Shown here: piece by piece, positions 42,342 through 50,785 of the stretch
How the letters are laid out: every line of letters begins with the position of its first letter
Numbering within the stretch: position 1 is the stretch's first letter
NCBI RefSeq assembly: GCF_015864955.1
Contig: NZ_JADYWE010000002.1
Span: 66,326-130,325, forward strand
Direction: 5' to 3'
Origin: Salinibacterium sp. NK8237
GTDB taxonomy: Bacteria > Actinomycetota > Actinomycetes > Actinomycetales > Microbacteriaceae
DNA length: 64,000 nucleotides
Made by a program: the position numbers and the translations under genes
Notes under the pieces: model-generated
What the model was told of the DNA's origin: nothing
The model's database searches: none
What the model saw: only the letters and a program-made list of their open reading frames with translations

Positions 42342-42947
42342 GTGGTTTCGACAGAAATGCCGCGTGATCAACTCCGCGGCCGCGAAACAAAACAGCGCGT
42401 AATTGAGGCTGCAGCAGCCGAATTTGCGGAGTATGGCGTCGCTGGCGCCCGCATCAATCGCATCGCAGAAACAGCAAAAGCAAGCAAAGAACGTATTTAC
42501 GCCTGGTTTGGCGACAAAGACGCTCTCTTCGATCACGTCATGCAGACCGGGCTCGACCGTCTCGCTCATGCCGTGCCGATCGATGCTGACCTCGTGGAAT
42601 ATACCGTGCGACTGCACAACTACTTCGTCAACGACCAGAGTGCGCAACGCGTCACCATGTGGGCCTGGCTGCACGATGCCGAAACGCTCGGATCATTCTC
42701 TGAAGGGCGCGTCGAGGGCTACAAGCACAAGCTCGAAGTGATTGCTGACGCACAAGAACGCGGCATTGTTGACTCCTCATGGAAGCCCGAAGAGCTGCTA
42801 GCTCTACTGCTGGCCGTTGCCAGCAACTGGGAGCGCGCACCAGCAGAGCTGCGCTCGATCGGCTGCCCCGAGTTCGCGGGCAGCGAGAAAGCCCGCTGCG
42901 ACTCCGTGCGCGAAGCCGCCCGCCGGCTAGTAGCTCCCCGCTCTTAG
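42342..42947 (+). CDS. TetR family transcriptional regulator
   Basis: Repressor with an N-terminal HTH (residues about 12-57: RVIEAAAAEFAEYGVAGARINRIAETAKASKERIYAWFGDKDALFDHV) and a helical ligand domain of about 140 residues. GTG 42342 is preferred, 6 nt after GGAGG (42331); TTG 42339 is one codon earlier. It is divergent from the DJ-1/MDR operon, with two matching palindromes in the gap, and is therefore its probable regulator. Effector unknown; electrophiles or carbonyls are plausible. Confidence 0.92.
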   Translation: MVSTEMPRDQLRGRETKQRVIEAAAAEFAEYGVAGARINRIAETAKASKERIYAWFGDKDALFDHVMQTGLDRLAHAVPIDADLVEYTVRLHNYFVNDQSAQRVTMWAWLHDAETLGSFSEGRVEGYKHKLEVIADAQERGIVDSSWKPEELLALLLAVASNWERAPAELRSIGCPEFAGSEKARCDSVREAARRLVAPRS

Positions 42948-43053
42948 CAGCCCGGCGACGGCATCCATGGGGTGTCCGGGTTCGTTCGGGAAAGTCGAAA
43001 TCGCACGGGTGTCCTGCTCGCAGGGGGTGTACTGGACGCTGACGATTAGACCC

Positions 43054-43794
43054 GTGAGTACCGACAGGGGCGGCATGACAGTACACACCAGCGACGATAA
43101 ACGAGCTATTTCCGCCATCCTTGGCGAGGCGATGATGCAGGCGGATAGCCGGCTCGTTACCGCATCATGCGTTGCGCCCGACCTAGTCGCTATCATCCAA
43201 CGCACTGATGTCACTCGCCTCAAGGGAATCGGCAAACTAGAGTTCGCTGCCGTCACCTCTGAGCTGCGCCGAGCGCTCACCGCCTATAACGCGGACCACC
43301 AGACGATCGCGCTCGAAGTAGCTGAGAAAGCGCGACACCTGAAGAACCACGATCGTGGACGGATGCTCGCCCAGAGCCTGCTTGTGGCCCTTGCGGTGGG
43401 CGGATTCTTCGTCGTTCCGTTCGCGATTGTCTTCTCGCTCGTCGTTCTTGTCGGAATGTTCGTCATGCGATCGGTGTGGATCGCTCGCCTCGGGGAACGC
43501 GCCGAAACGCTATCCCACGCCTTCGAAGGTCCCGAGGCAGAGCTGCGGGAGAAGCTAGGCACGACCCCCGCGCAGGCACGACAGACGATGTGGTCGAGCG
43601 CGACGGGCCTCTGCGCGCGTGCCGACGCTCTCTATCTCGAGTCGCTCGAACCAGCGCAGCGAGCGTCAGAACTCGCGACGCGCCATCAGGATGCACAGCG
43701 CTGGGCCGATCGTCGATTCGCGCGGCAGTTCGGGAGCGAGCAATCGCACGACGAACGGTCGACGACTTCTCCGGGGCTCAGCGTCGCGTGTTGA
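43054..43794 (+). CDS. Two-helix membrane protein of unknown function
   Basis: Not recognised. About 110 mostly helical cytoplasmic residues precede a hydrophobic pair (QSLLVALAVGGFFVVPFAIVFSLVVLVGMFVMRSVW), then a charged, helical C-terminal region of about 110 residues with RASELATRHQDAQRWADRRFARQFG. Start is uncertain between GTG 43054 and ATG 43075; the frame is open to 42967. Its 3' end overlaps the convergent HTH/ECF gene by 17 bp. Confidence 0.65.
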   Translation: MSTDRGGMTVHTSDDKRAISAILGEAMMQADSRLVTASCVAPDLVAIIQRTDVTRLKGIGKLEFAAVTSELRRALTAYNADHQTIALEVAEKARHLKNHDRGRMLAQSLLVALAVGGFFVVPFAIVFSLVVLVGMFVMRSVWIARLGERAETLSHAFEGPEAELREKLGTTPAQARQTMWSSATGLCARADALYLESLEPAQRASELATRHQDAQRWADRRFARQFGSEQSHDERSTTSPGLSVAC

Positions 43795-44785
43795 GCGGCG
43801 GGCCGTTGCGGCGGCCGATTTCGGAAAGGCCAAGCCTGCCGAGCAGGTGAATGATGGCGAGAGCCGTGTAACCGGTGATGAGCTTGTCGGCGAGTGAGAT
43901 CGAGATGTTGACGGTAAAGACCGACGCCCACAGACCGTCGCCGATCGCCCGCAGCGTCGCAATAAAGTCGTCACCGGCGTGACCGGCAACGCCGCCAAAC
44001 ACCAGCACGGTAATGGGGACAGCGGTGATCGTGCAGGCGAGCGCCACTAAGACGTTGAGCAGCAAAAAACGTAACCGGGTCTTATCGAGGTGCCAGAGTC
44101 TCACCCCGTAACCCCAGACGAGCGCCCCCACGACATTGACGATCGCGTAGGCGAGGGTCGCGGGCACCGTAGAAAAAACGCCGACGACATTGGTCGAGAG
44201 CCCGACGAGGGCTCCCTGCCAAGGCCCAAGCACGATCGCGACGACCGCGGTTCCGATCATGTCGAGAAAGATGGGCAACTCAAACTTTGAGACAACGCTG
44301 CCGCCGAAAAGATTGAGGCCGACAGCCGCGACCATCAAAACGACGACAAAGGCGAGCCGCGAATCGGAGTTCGAGGTGGGGTTCAGTGGGGCGTGCGGCG
44401 GCTGCGCTTTCGCCGTTGCTCGAACCGCGAGACAGCGAGCTCGCCAGGCTTCCGCTTCGAGGTCGTCGCGGCCCAGAGCGACGACAATTTCGGCCACAAG
44501 CTCGGCATTGATGCGGCTTCGTCCGGTGCGGAAGATGTCGAAGACCGTCGAACGAGCAACCCGCGCAGCAGCAGGACTAACGCCATTCTCCTCACGGCGA
44601 TGAGCGATGCGCGATGCAAGCTCGGAGTACGACACTTCTCCGGCGGCGATCCGCAGTCGTTGCAGGTCATCCGCTATCTGATCGAGAGAGTCGGCAGGCA
44701 TAGACGAGTGATCTCTCCCAGTGCTCACGTCTGCCCCCAGACTCTCGACGCCTGCAATAGGCCCAATCGATTCCGATTGTGCCAC
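43778..44785 (-). CDS. N-terminal HTH domain fused to an ECF-transporter-S-component-like membrane domain
   Basis: Residues about 30-105 look like a Cro/C1-type HTH module (LQRLRIAAGEVSYSELASRI through VARSTVFDIFRTGRSRINAELVAEIVVALG). From about 145 there are six hydrophobic segments whose core, ELPIFLDMIGTAVVAIVLGPWQGALVGLSTNVVG, matches ECF transporter S components (vitamin-binding subunits). A DNA-binding-like module on an S component is unusual. No ECF A/A'/T genes are nearby. ATG 44785 is used; GTG 44728 or ATG 44701 would trim the N-terminus but keep the HTH. Function not assigned. Confidence 0.72.
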   Translation of the reverse strand: MAQSESIGPIAGVESLGADVSTGRDHSSMPADSLDQIADDLQRLRIAAGEVSYSELASRIAHRREENGVSPAAARVARSTVFDIFRTGRSRINAELVAEIVVALGRDDLEAEAWRARCLAVRATAKAQPPHAPLNPTSNSDSRLAFVVVLMVAAVGLNLFGGSVVSKFELPIFLDMIGTAVVAIVLGPWQGALVGLSTNVVGVFSTVPATLAYAIVNVVGALVWGYGVRLWHLDKTRLRFLLLNVLVALACTITAVPITVLVFGGVAGHAGDDFIATLRAIGDGLWASVFTVNISISLADKLITGYTALAIIHLLGRLGLSEIGRRNGPPLNTRR

Positions 44786-44829
44786 AGCGAAACGAGAGAA
44801 CAGCCCGAGGTAACCCGAACTGGGTGGGG

Positions 44830-45846
44830 CTACTCGGGTGGACGGCTTGTGCTCGACCGCACGATGAGCTCGTAATCGATCGGTGAGTTTTCGGGGATCT
44901 CGGGATGTTTGCCGGGCACGAGCAGGTTCATCAGAATCTCGACGGCGTGCTCACCCTGCGCCTGCGGGGACTGCGACACCGTGGTGAGCCCGAAGAACTC
45001 GGAGAGTTCGTGGCCGTCGATTCCCATGATGGAAATATCGCGCGGCACTACGAGGCCGAGGTCTCTGGCCGCCAATATGCAGCCGATGGCCATCTCATCC
45101 GACGAGGCAAAGATTGCTGTCGGGCGTAGCAGCGGGTTGCCGAGCAGCTGCTTGGCTGCGTGATAGCCGCCCTGAATGGTGAAGTCGGCGGTCGCAAAGA
45201 ACTCGGGTCGTGGCTCAATTCCCGCCTCGCGCAGTGCAGCTTCGTAGCCGTGGCGCCGATTGGTGGGGATGTGAAACTCGAGATCGTAGTCTTCAGAGCC
45301 ACCGATGTGAGCAATCTTGGTGTGGCCCAGCGCCAACAGGTGGCCGGTGGCGAGGCTCGACACGGCGTCGTCATCCAAGGTCAGAGTGCGCACTCCGTCG
45401 ATCGGCCCACCGACTCCGACCGCTGGGCGATCGAGGGCGTGAAGCCGCTCCACTTCAGTGGGGGAGAGCTTGAGGGAAACGGTGATGATGCCGTCGATGC
45501 GCTTGCGTTGCAAGAAGACGTCGAAGACCTTCTCGCGTTCAGCGACGCTGCCCGAAAGGTTGTACAGAGTGACGTCATAGCCGTGGCGCATCAACGCTTG
45601 CTGGGCGCCTTCCACCACGGACGTAAAGAACCAGCGGGTCAAATAGGGCACCATCAGGCCGACGTTTTTGGTGCGGCCCGATGCCAAACTCGACGCGCTC
45701 GACGAGACGACATAGTCGAGAGCTGCCGCAGCCTCTGCCACTTTGAGACGCGCCGCCTCCGAGACGGGGCCATTGCCGCTGAGCGCCCGAGACACGGTCG
45801 CAGTGGACACACCAGCGCGCTGAGCAACATCTTCGATGCTAGCCAT
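44830..45846 (-). CDS. LacI family regulator of the maltodextrin locus
   Basis: Sugar-responsive repressor: HTH ASIEDVAQRAGVSTATVSRALSGNGPVSEAARLKV at the N-terminus (residues 2-36), hinge region LASGRTKNVGLMVPYL, then a periplasmic-binding-like effector domain ending with the AIFASSDEMAIGCI and MGIDGHELSEFFGLTTVSQSP motifs. ATG 45846 has GGAGGG upstream and starts at the HTH; the frame is open to 45927. It is cotranscribed after, or lies just downstream of, the alpha-glucosidase gene. Its likely sites are the AAGCGCTT palindromes at 47662 and 47758. Confidence 0.92.
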   Translation of the reverse strand: MASIEDVAQRAGVSTATVSRALSGNGPVSEAARLKVAEAAAALDYVVSSSASSLASGRTKNVGLMVPYLTRWFFTSVVEGAQQALMRHGYDVTLYNLSGSVAEREKVFDVFLQRKRIDGIITVSLKLSPTEVERLHALDRPAVGVGGPIDGVRTLTLDDDAVSSLATGHLLALGHTKIAHIGGSEDYDLEFHIPTNRRHGYEAALREAGIEPRPEFFATADFTIQGGYHAAKQLLGNPLLRPTAIFASSDEMAIGCILAARDLGLVVPRDISIMGIDGHELSEFFGLTTVSQSPQAQGEHAVEILMNLLVPGKHPEIPENSPIDYELIVRSSTSRPPE

Positions 45847-45957
45847 CAGTTGCCCTCCGTTGGATTCTGACGAGAATGGATGCCGCCCTACAGCGGTCGC
45901 GCCGCTGCTGATTCTATCGACCGGCATCCATTCGCGAGAATTCGGAGCCGCGTTGGT

Positions 45958-47628
45958 CTATGCCCTCAGCCACACTGTCGTGTCTGCCGGCAGTTGATCG
46001 TCGCCGAGAGGGCCGCTCGACAGCAGCACTTCGCCGGCCGGGAGAGCCACGGCGGCGTCCCCGGTGTTGGCAAAGACACGTACGTCGCCGGTGCGGAAAC
46101 CGAGCACCGTTTCGGCGCCGGTATCGAGCCATTCGAGTTCGTTGGTTGCCAACTCGTGAGCGCGACGCAGGGCGAGAGCGTTTCGGTACAGCGAGAGTGT
46201 CGAGGTGCTGTCGTCGCGTTGGGCGTCGCGGGCGAGAGTTGCCCATTCTGCGGGTTGCGGCAACCACGAGGCATCCGTGGGGCCGAAACCGTAGGAGGGC
46301 GAGTTCGCCTCCCAGGGGATCGGAACGCGGCAGCCGTCGCGACCGTAGCGTTCACCATTGGTGCGGAACCAGGTCGGGTCTTGGCGAGCCTCATCGGGAA
46401 GGTCGATTACTTCGGGCAGGCCGAGTTCTTCGCCCTGATAGATGTAGGCACTGCCCGGCAGGGCGAGCATGAGGGCGGTCGCGGCGCGGGCGCGACGAAG
46501 ACCCAGCTCGGGAATCGGGAGGCCGGCTGACTTCGGTCCGATGCCGTGACCCTGCGGGTTCTCGGCGGTCAGCGCGAGGCGCGACGCGTGACGCACAACA
46601 TCGTGGTTCGAGAGCACCCACGTGCTGGGTGCTTCTACAGCAGAAAACGCGCTGATCGAGGCGTCGATCACGGAGCGCAGCGGGCCAGCAGCCCACGGTG
46701 TCTCGAGATAAGGGAAGTTGAAGGCCTGGTGCATTTCATCCGGACGCACCCACTTGGCCATGTCGGTGAGCGGATCGACCCACGCTTCGGCAGCCAAAAT
46801 GCGCTCGCCGTCGTAGCTGTTCAGAATCTCGCGCCACTCGCGGTAAATCTCGTGCACGCCATCTTGAGCCCAAAACGGTGCGCGGGATGCAGCAAGCTCG
46901 GCGTCGGTCGTGCCAGCCCCGCCCATGCTTCCGCCAGCGTCCGGGGGAGTCCAGTCGGGCAGGCCGTCGGCTTTGATCATGCCGTGGGCGACATCCACGC
47001 GGAAGCCGTCAACGTCGCGGTCGAGCCAGAACCGAAGGATGTCGGCAAATTGGTCGCGAACCCAGCGGTTCTCCCAGTTGAAATCGGGCTGGGTGGTGTC
47101 GAAGAGGTGCAGGTACCACTGACCGGGCGTGCCATCGGGGCTCGTTGTACGCGTCCACGCGTCGCCGCCGAACACCGACTGCCAGTTGTTGGGCGGCATC
47201 TCACCGTTCTCGCCGAGACCGTCGCGGAACATGTAGCGATCGCGCTCGGGGCTGCCGGGCTCCGCGGCAAGCGCGGCCTGGAACCAGCGGTGGTCGCTTG
47301 AGGAGTGATTGGGCACGAGGTCGACGATGACCCGCAGTCCCAGCTCGTGAGCGCGACTCGTCATGGAGTCGAAGTCGTCGAGCGTGCCGAACAGGGGATC
47401 CACGTCGCAGTAGTCAGCAACGTCGTAGCCGGCATCGCGCTGCGGTGAGGTGTAAAACGGCGAAAGCCACACGGCGTCGACGCCGAGCTCAGCTAATTCG
47501 GGAAGTCGGTCGCGGATGCCGAGCAGATCGCCCATTCCATCGCCGTTTGCGTCGGCAAATGACCGCGGATAGATCTGGTAAATAACGGCGGAGCGCCACC
47601 ATTCGGTGTCCTGAAGCACGGAAGTCAT
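45958..47628 (-). CDS. Alpha-glucosidase, GH13 (oligo-1,6-/maltose-type)
   Basis: Cytoplasmic hydrolase of short alpha-glucans. GH13 motifs in order: VIVDLVPNHSS, DGFRVDVAHGM (nucleophile Asp), ILAAEAWVDPL (acid/base Glu) and VLSNHDVVRHASR (third Asp). The opening WWRSAVIYQIYPRSFADANGDGMGDLLGI is the oligo-1,6-glucosidase/sucrose-isomerase clan signature. 556 aa. ATG 47628 chosen; GTG 47640 and ATG 47676 are in frame, the latter inside the operator. Divergent from malE under LacI-type control. Confidence 0.93.
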   Translation of the reverse strand: MTSVLQDTEWWRSAVIYQIYPRSFADANGDGMGDLLGIRDRLPELAELGVDAVWLSPFYTSPQRDAGYDVADYCDVDPLFGTLDDFDSMTSRAHELGLRVIVDLVPNHSSSDHRWFQAALAAEPGSPERDRYMFRDGLGENGEMPPNNWQSVFGGDAWTRTTSPDGTPGQWYLHLFDTTQPDFNWENRWVRDQFADILRFWLDRDVDGFRVDVAHGMIKADGLPDWTPPDAGGSMGGAGTTDAELAASRAPFWAQDGVHEIYREWREILNSYDGERILAAEAWVDPLTDMAKWVRPDEMHQAFNFPYLETPWAAGPLRSVIDASISAFSAVEAPSTWVLSNHDVVRHASRLALTAENPQGHGIGPKSAGLPIPELGLRRARAATALMLALPGSAYIYQGEELGLPEVIDLPDEARQDPTWFRTNGERYGRDGCRVPIPWEANSPSYGFGPTDASWLPQPAEWATLARDAQRDDSTSTLSLYRNALALRRAHELATNELEWLDTGAETVLGFRTGDVRVFANTGDAAVALPAGEVLLSSGPLGDDQLPADTTVWLRA

Positions 47629-47661
47629 AGCCGCCACACTATCGCCATTGGGCCCAAAAGC

Positions 47662-47673
47662 TAAGCGCTTCCA
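47662..47673. promoter_or_regulatory. LacI-type operator 1, alpha-glucosidase side
   Basis: TAAGCGCTTCCA (reverse complement TGGAAGCGCTTA) contains the palindrome AAGCGCTT, the core of maltose-type LacI sites in actinobacteria. It lies 34 bp upstream of the alpha-glucosidase start. Confidence 0.78.
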
Positions 47674-47756
47674 CATTGTTGTTCTCGTTTCTAATGCTGT
47701 AAATGCTGGGAATTGTGGAACAGGCTGTTGCCGAACCCCGCCTATAGGAGGTATAC

Positions 47757-47810
47757 ATGGAAGCGCTTGCAGTTTGCAATGCTTTCACTGACGAAAGGCA
47801 GCACCAATGA
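47757..47810 (+). CDS. 17-codon leader ORF coupled to malE
   Basis: ATG 47757 has an ideal ribosome site (AGGAGG at 47746-47751 region, 5-6 nt upstream) and encodes MEALAVCNAFTDERQHQ. Its TGA (47808-47810) overlaps the malE ATG (47807) as ATGA. malE itself has only a weak site (AAAGG). Operator 2 lies inside the first codons. The arrangement suggests translation of malE is coupled to this leader. Confidence 0.55.
   Translation: MEALAVCNAFTDERQHQ
47758..47771. promoter_or_regulatory. LacI-type operator 2, malE side
   Basis: TGGAAGCGCTTGCA, a full match to the kind of site TGGAAGCGCTTNCA, 98 bp centre to centre from operator 1. It overlaps the leader ORF's first five codons, downstream of the presumed malE promoter, so it would act as a roadblock or clearance repressor site. 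Confidence 0.82.
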
Positions 47811-49039
47811 GGGTGAACAACAAAGGACTGTGGGCCGTAGGCGCACTCACAGTTACTGCATCGCTAGTACTGACCGGATGCACAGCAGCATCCGACACAG
47901 CAGATAACAGCGCCGGAACTGGCGAAGCACTCACCGTGTGGGTCGACGCCGACCGCGCAGCAGTGCTCAAAGACGCCGCGGCTGACTTCACTGCCGAGAC
48001 TGGTGTCGAGGTCAAGCTTGTACAAAAAGAATTCGGTGACATTCGCGACCAGTTCATCGCCCAAGTACCCACCGGAAAAGGCCCCGACGTTGTCATCGGC
48101 GCCCACGACTGGCTTGGAACCTTCGTGACCAACGGTGTCGTTGCTCCCGTCGAACTCGGCGACAAAGCGGATGCCTTCCAAGACGTCGGAATCACCGCGA
48201 TGAGCTACGAAGGCCAGGTCTACGGCGTTCCCTACTCGATCGAAAACATCGCTCTCGTGCGCAACACGGCCCTCGCGCCGAGCACCCCAGCGACCTTCGA
48301 CGAGATGGTCACGATGGGCGAAGCTGCCGGAACCGAATACCCGTTCTTGGTAGGTCTCGACCCTGAAGCGGCCGACCCGTACCACCTGTACCCCTTCCAG
48401 ACCTCGTTCGGTGCACCCGTCTTCGGCACCGCCGCTGACGGAAGCTACGACGCCGACGCACTCGAAATCGGCAACGACGGTGGCGACAAGTTCGCGGCCT
48501 GGCTCGGTGAACAGGGCGCTGCAGGCGTACTCAACACCAACATCACCGGTGACCTCGCCAAGGAAAAGTTCATCGCCGGAGAATCGCCCTTCTACCTGAC
48601 CGGACCGTGGAACGTGCCCGCCGCCGTCGAAGCAGGCATCGACGTGGCGATCGACCCGATCCCCTCCGCCGGTGGCGAAACCGCACAACCGTTCGTCGGC
48701 GTGCAGGGCTTCTTCGTCAGTTCTAAGAGCGAGAATGCGCTCGCCGCAAACGAGTTCATCGTGAACTACATGGGCAGCGAAGAAGTGCAGACCGCACTGT
48801 TCGAAGTTGGCGGACGCGCACCAGCGCTCACGGCATCCTTCGAAGCAGCAAGCGCCGACCCGATCGTTGCCGGCTTCGGCACCGTCGGTGAGAACGCAGT
48901 ACCCATGCCCTCGATTCCCGCCATGGGAGCCGTGTGGGAGTTCTGGGGTGTGACCGAAGCCGCCATCATCAACGGTGGCGACGCAACGTCGCTCTGGCAG
49001 AAGATGTCAGGCGACATCGAAACCGCTATCGCCGGATAG
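47807..49039 (+). CDS. malE: Maltodextrin ABC transporter substrate-binding lipoprotein
   Basis: Extracellular binding protein of a CUT1 importer. Lipoprotein signal ends at LVLTGC (Cys about 24), then ADRAAVLKDAAADFTAETGVEVKLVQKEF, GKGPDVVIGAHDWLGTFVTNGVV, YGVPYSIENIALVRN and the later LTGPWNVPAAVEAGIDVAIDPIP, all typical MalE. 410 aa. ATG 47807 overlaps the leader ORF stop. A perfect 11-bp hairpin follows at 49046 and separates it from malF. No ATPase gene is nearby, so a shared MsiK-type ATPase encoded elsewhere is expected. Confidence 0.93.
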   Translation: MRVNNKGLWAVGALTVTASLVLTGCTAASDTADNSAGTGEALTVWVDADRAAVLKDAAADFTAETGVEVKLVQKEFGDIRDQFIAQVPTGKGPDVVIGAHDWLGTFVTNGVVAPVELGDKADAFQDVGITAMSYEGQVYGVPYSIENIALVRNTALAPSTPATFDEMVTMGEAAGTEYPFLVGLDPEAADPYHLYPFQTSFGAPVFGTAADGSYDADALEIGNDGGDKFAAWLGEQGAAGVLNTNITGDLAKEKFIAGESPFYLTGPWNVPAAVEAGIDVAIDPIPSAGGETAQPFVGVQGFFVSSKSENALAANEFIVNYMGSEEVQTALFEVGGRAPALTASFEAASADPIVAGFGTVGENAVPMPSIPAMGAVWEFWGVTEAAIINGGDATSLWQKMSGDIETAIAG

Positions 49040-49045
49040 TTCACG

Positions 49046-49075
49046 GTGGCCGCCCGTCTGCACGCGGGCGGCCAC
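49046..49075 (+). terminator. Intercistronic GC hairpin between malE and malF
   Basis: GTGGCCGCCCG (49046-49056) pairs perfectly with CGGGCGGCCAC (49065-49075), loop 8 nt, 6 bp after the malE stop. No strong U run follows. Likely partial terminator or mRNA-stabilising element to favour MalE over the permeases. Confidence 0.75.
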
Positions 49076-49170
49076 TTCCGCTGCACCACCGAGCCGGGCT
49101 CTGCGTTCTCACAACGCAGCCCCGGTTCGCACCACTCGACTGACCTGCACGCCTTCAATGGAGAATCCCC

Positions 49171-50784
49171 GTGACGACACCCCCCGAGACTGATTCCGGC
49201 CCCATCCGGCAGTCGGCCCGCGCGAGACGTGCGACCAGAATTGCGGATGCCGCCTCCGGTGGCTGGAAAGTCGTGGCCGCCAAGATCTTGGGTCTCGGCG
49301 TCGTTGATGCGATCGCGATCTACGCGCTGTTTGTGCTCGTGCGCAGCGAATCGTGGCTCGTGGCTGGACTCGTCGTTGCGGTCACGCTGCTCGTCAACTG
49401 GATCTACTTCTCCCGCGGCAAGCTGCCCGCCAAGTACCTCGCGCCGGGCCTGATCTTTCTCGCCATCTTCCAAATCTTTGTGCTGCTCTACTCGGGCTAC
49501 ATCGCGTTCACCAACTACGGAACCGGCCACAATTCCACAAAAGCGGATGCCGTCAATTCGCTACTGCTGTCATCGCAGAACCGCGTCGCCGATTCGCCAA
49601 ACTACCGTCTGACGGTGCTCGAGCAATTGGGCGAACTCTCCTTCCTCGTCACCGAGCCCGATGGCAGCGTGAGCATCGGCGGCAACGAACGGCCACTCAA
49701 AGAAGTTCAGAACGCCCAGCTTGAGGGAGGCGTCGCGGTTGGCCTCGACGGGTATACGAGTCTTGGCTTCCAAGACATCCTCGGCAAGCAGACCGAGATC
49801 GCCGCCATCAGCGTCCCTCTGACCGACGATCCCAACGACGGCATGCTGCGCACCCCCGACGGGTCGAGCGCCTTCCTCTACACGTCGTCGCTCGAGTACG
49901 ACGAAGCCGCCGGCACCATGCGCGACACGAACTCCGGCACCGTGTACTCCGATATCGGCACCGGTGCCTTCACGTCGGATGCCGGCCAAGAGCTGCTGCC
50001 GGGATGGAAAATTGAGGTCGGGCTCGACAACTTCGTTCGCGCATTCAGTGAGGACTCCATCCGTGGTCCGCTGATTAGCGTGACCGTGTGGACCTTCGCG
50101 TTCGCGTTCCTTTCGGTGTTCACGACCTTCGCGCTCGGGCTCTTCTTGGCGATCGTGTTCAATGACAAGCGGATGAAGAGTCGCAAGTATTACCGGATCA
50201 TCATGATCCTGCCGTACGCGTTCCCTGGCTTCTTGTCGGCGCTGGTGTGGGCCGGAATGATGAACCAGGAGTTCGGCTTCATCAATGTGGTGCTGCTCGG
50301 CGGAGCCGAAGTGCCGTGGCTCACGAACGAGTGGCTGGCCAAAGGCTCGATACTGTTCGTGAACCTCTGGCTCGGTTTTCCGTACATGTTCTTGGTGACG
50401 ACGGGGGCGCTGCAAGCCATCCCTGAAGAGCTCACCGAAGCTGCGACAGTGGATGGCGCGAAGCCGTGGGCCATCTTTAGGTTCGTCAAACTGCCCCTGT
50501 TGTTGGTCTCGGTTGCGCCGCTGTTGATCTCGTCGTTTGCCTTCAACTTCAACAATTTCAACCTCATCTACATGCTCACCAATGGTGGGCCGCGCGATGT
50601 CTCCGCTGGGGTGAATGTTGGTGCCACGGACATCCTGATTTCGATGGTCTACAAGGTCGCCTTCGTGGGAGCCAACCGCGATTACGGCCTCGCGAGCGCG
50701 TTCGCGATCATCATTTTCATCTTGGTGGCGGGCATCGCCATCATCAGTTTCCGTCGCACGAAGTCGCTTGAGGAGTTGAACTGA
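49171..50784 (+). CDS. malF: Maltodextrin ABC transporter permease MalF
   Basis: Membrane subunit of the CUT1 importer. The N-terminal helices (ILGLGVVDAIAIYALFVLV and WLVAGLVVAVTLLVNWIYF) are followed by the helix LAPGLIFLAIFQIFVLLYSGYIAF, a large extracytoplasmic loop (about residues 120-280) like the P2 loop of E. coli MalF, then the core domain with the EAA-type loop EELTEAATVDGAKPWAIFRFVKLPLL. 537 aa, long for actinobacterial permeases but normal for MalF. GTG 49171 has TGGAGA upstream. One nucleotide separates it from malG. Confidence 0.93.
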   Translation: MTTPPETDSGPIRQSARARRATRIADAASGGWKVVAAKILGLGVVDAIAIYALFVLVRSESWLVAGLVVAVTLLVNWIYFSRGKLPAKYLAPGLIFLAIFQIFVLLYSGYIAFTNYGTGHNSTKADAVNSLLLSSQNRVADSPNYRLTVLEQLGELSFLVTEPDGSVSIGGNERPLKEVQNAQLEGGVAVGLDGYTSLGFQDILGKQTEIAAISVPLTDDPNDGMLRTPDGSSAFLYTSSLEYDEAAGTMRDTNSGTVYSDIGTGAFTSDAGQELLPGWKIEVGLDNFVRAFSEDSIRGPLISVTVWTFAFAFLSVFTTFALGLFLAIVFNDKRMKSRKYYRIIMILPYAFPGFLSALVWAGMMNQEFGFINVVLLGGAEVPWLTNEWLAKGSILFVNLWLGFPYMFLVTTGALQAIPEELTEAATVDGAKPWAIFRFVKLPLLLVSVAPLLISSFAFNFNNFNLIYMLTNGGPRDVSAGVNVGATDILISMVYKVAFVGANRDYGLASAFAIIIFILVAGIAIISFRRTKSLEELN

Positions 50785-50785
50785 G

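Noticed and set aside
45958..47676. Trehalose synthase for the GH13 gene
   Set aside because: The N-terminal WWRSAVIYQIYPRSFADANGDGMGDL signature and 556-aa length fit alpha-glucosidase/oligo-1,6-glucosidase better; a maltose-to-trehalose function would need further motifs.
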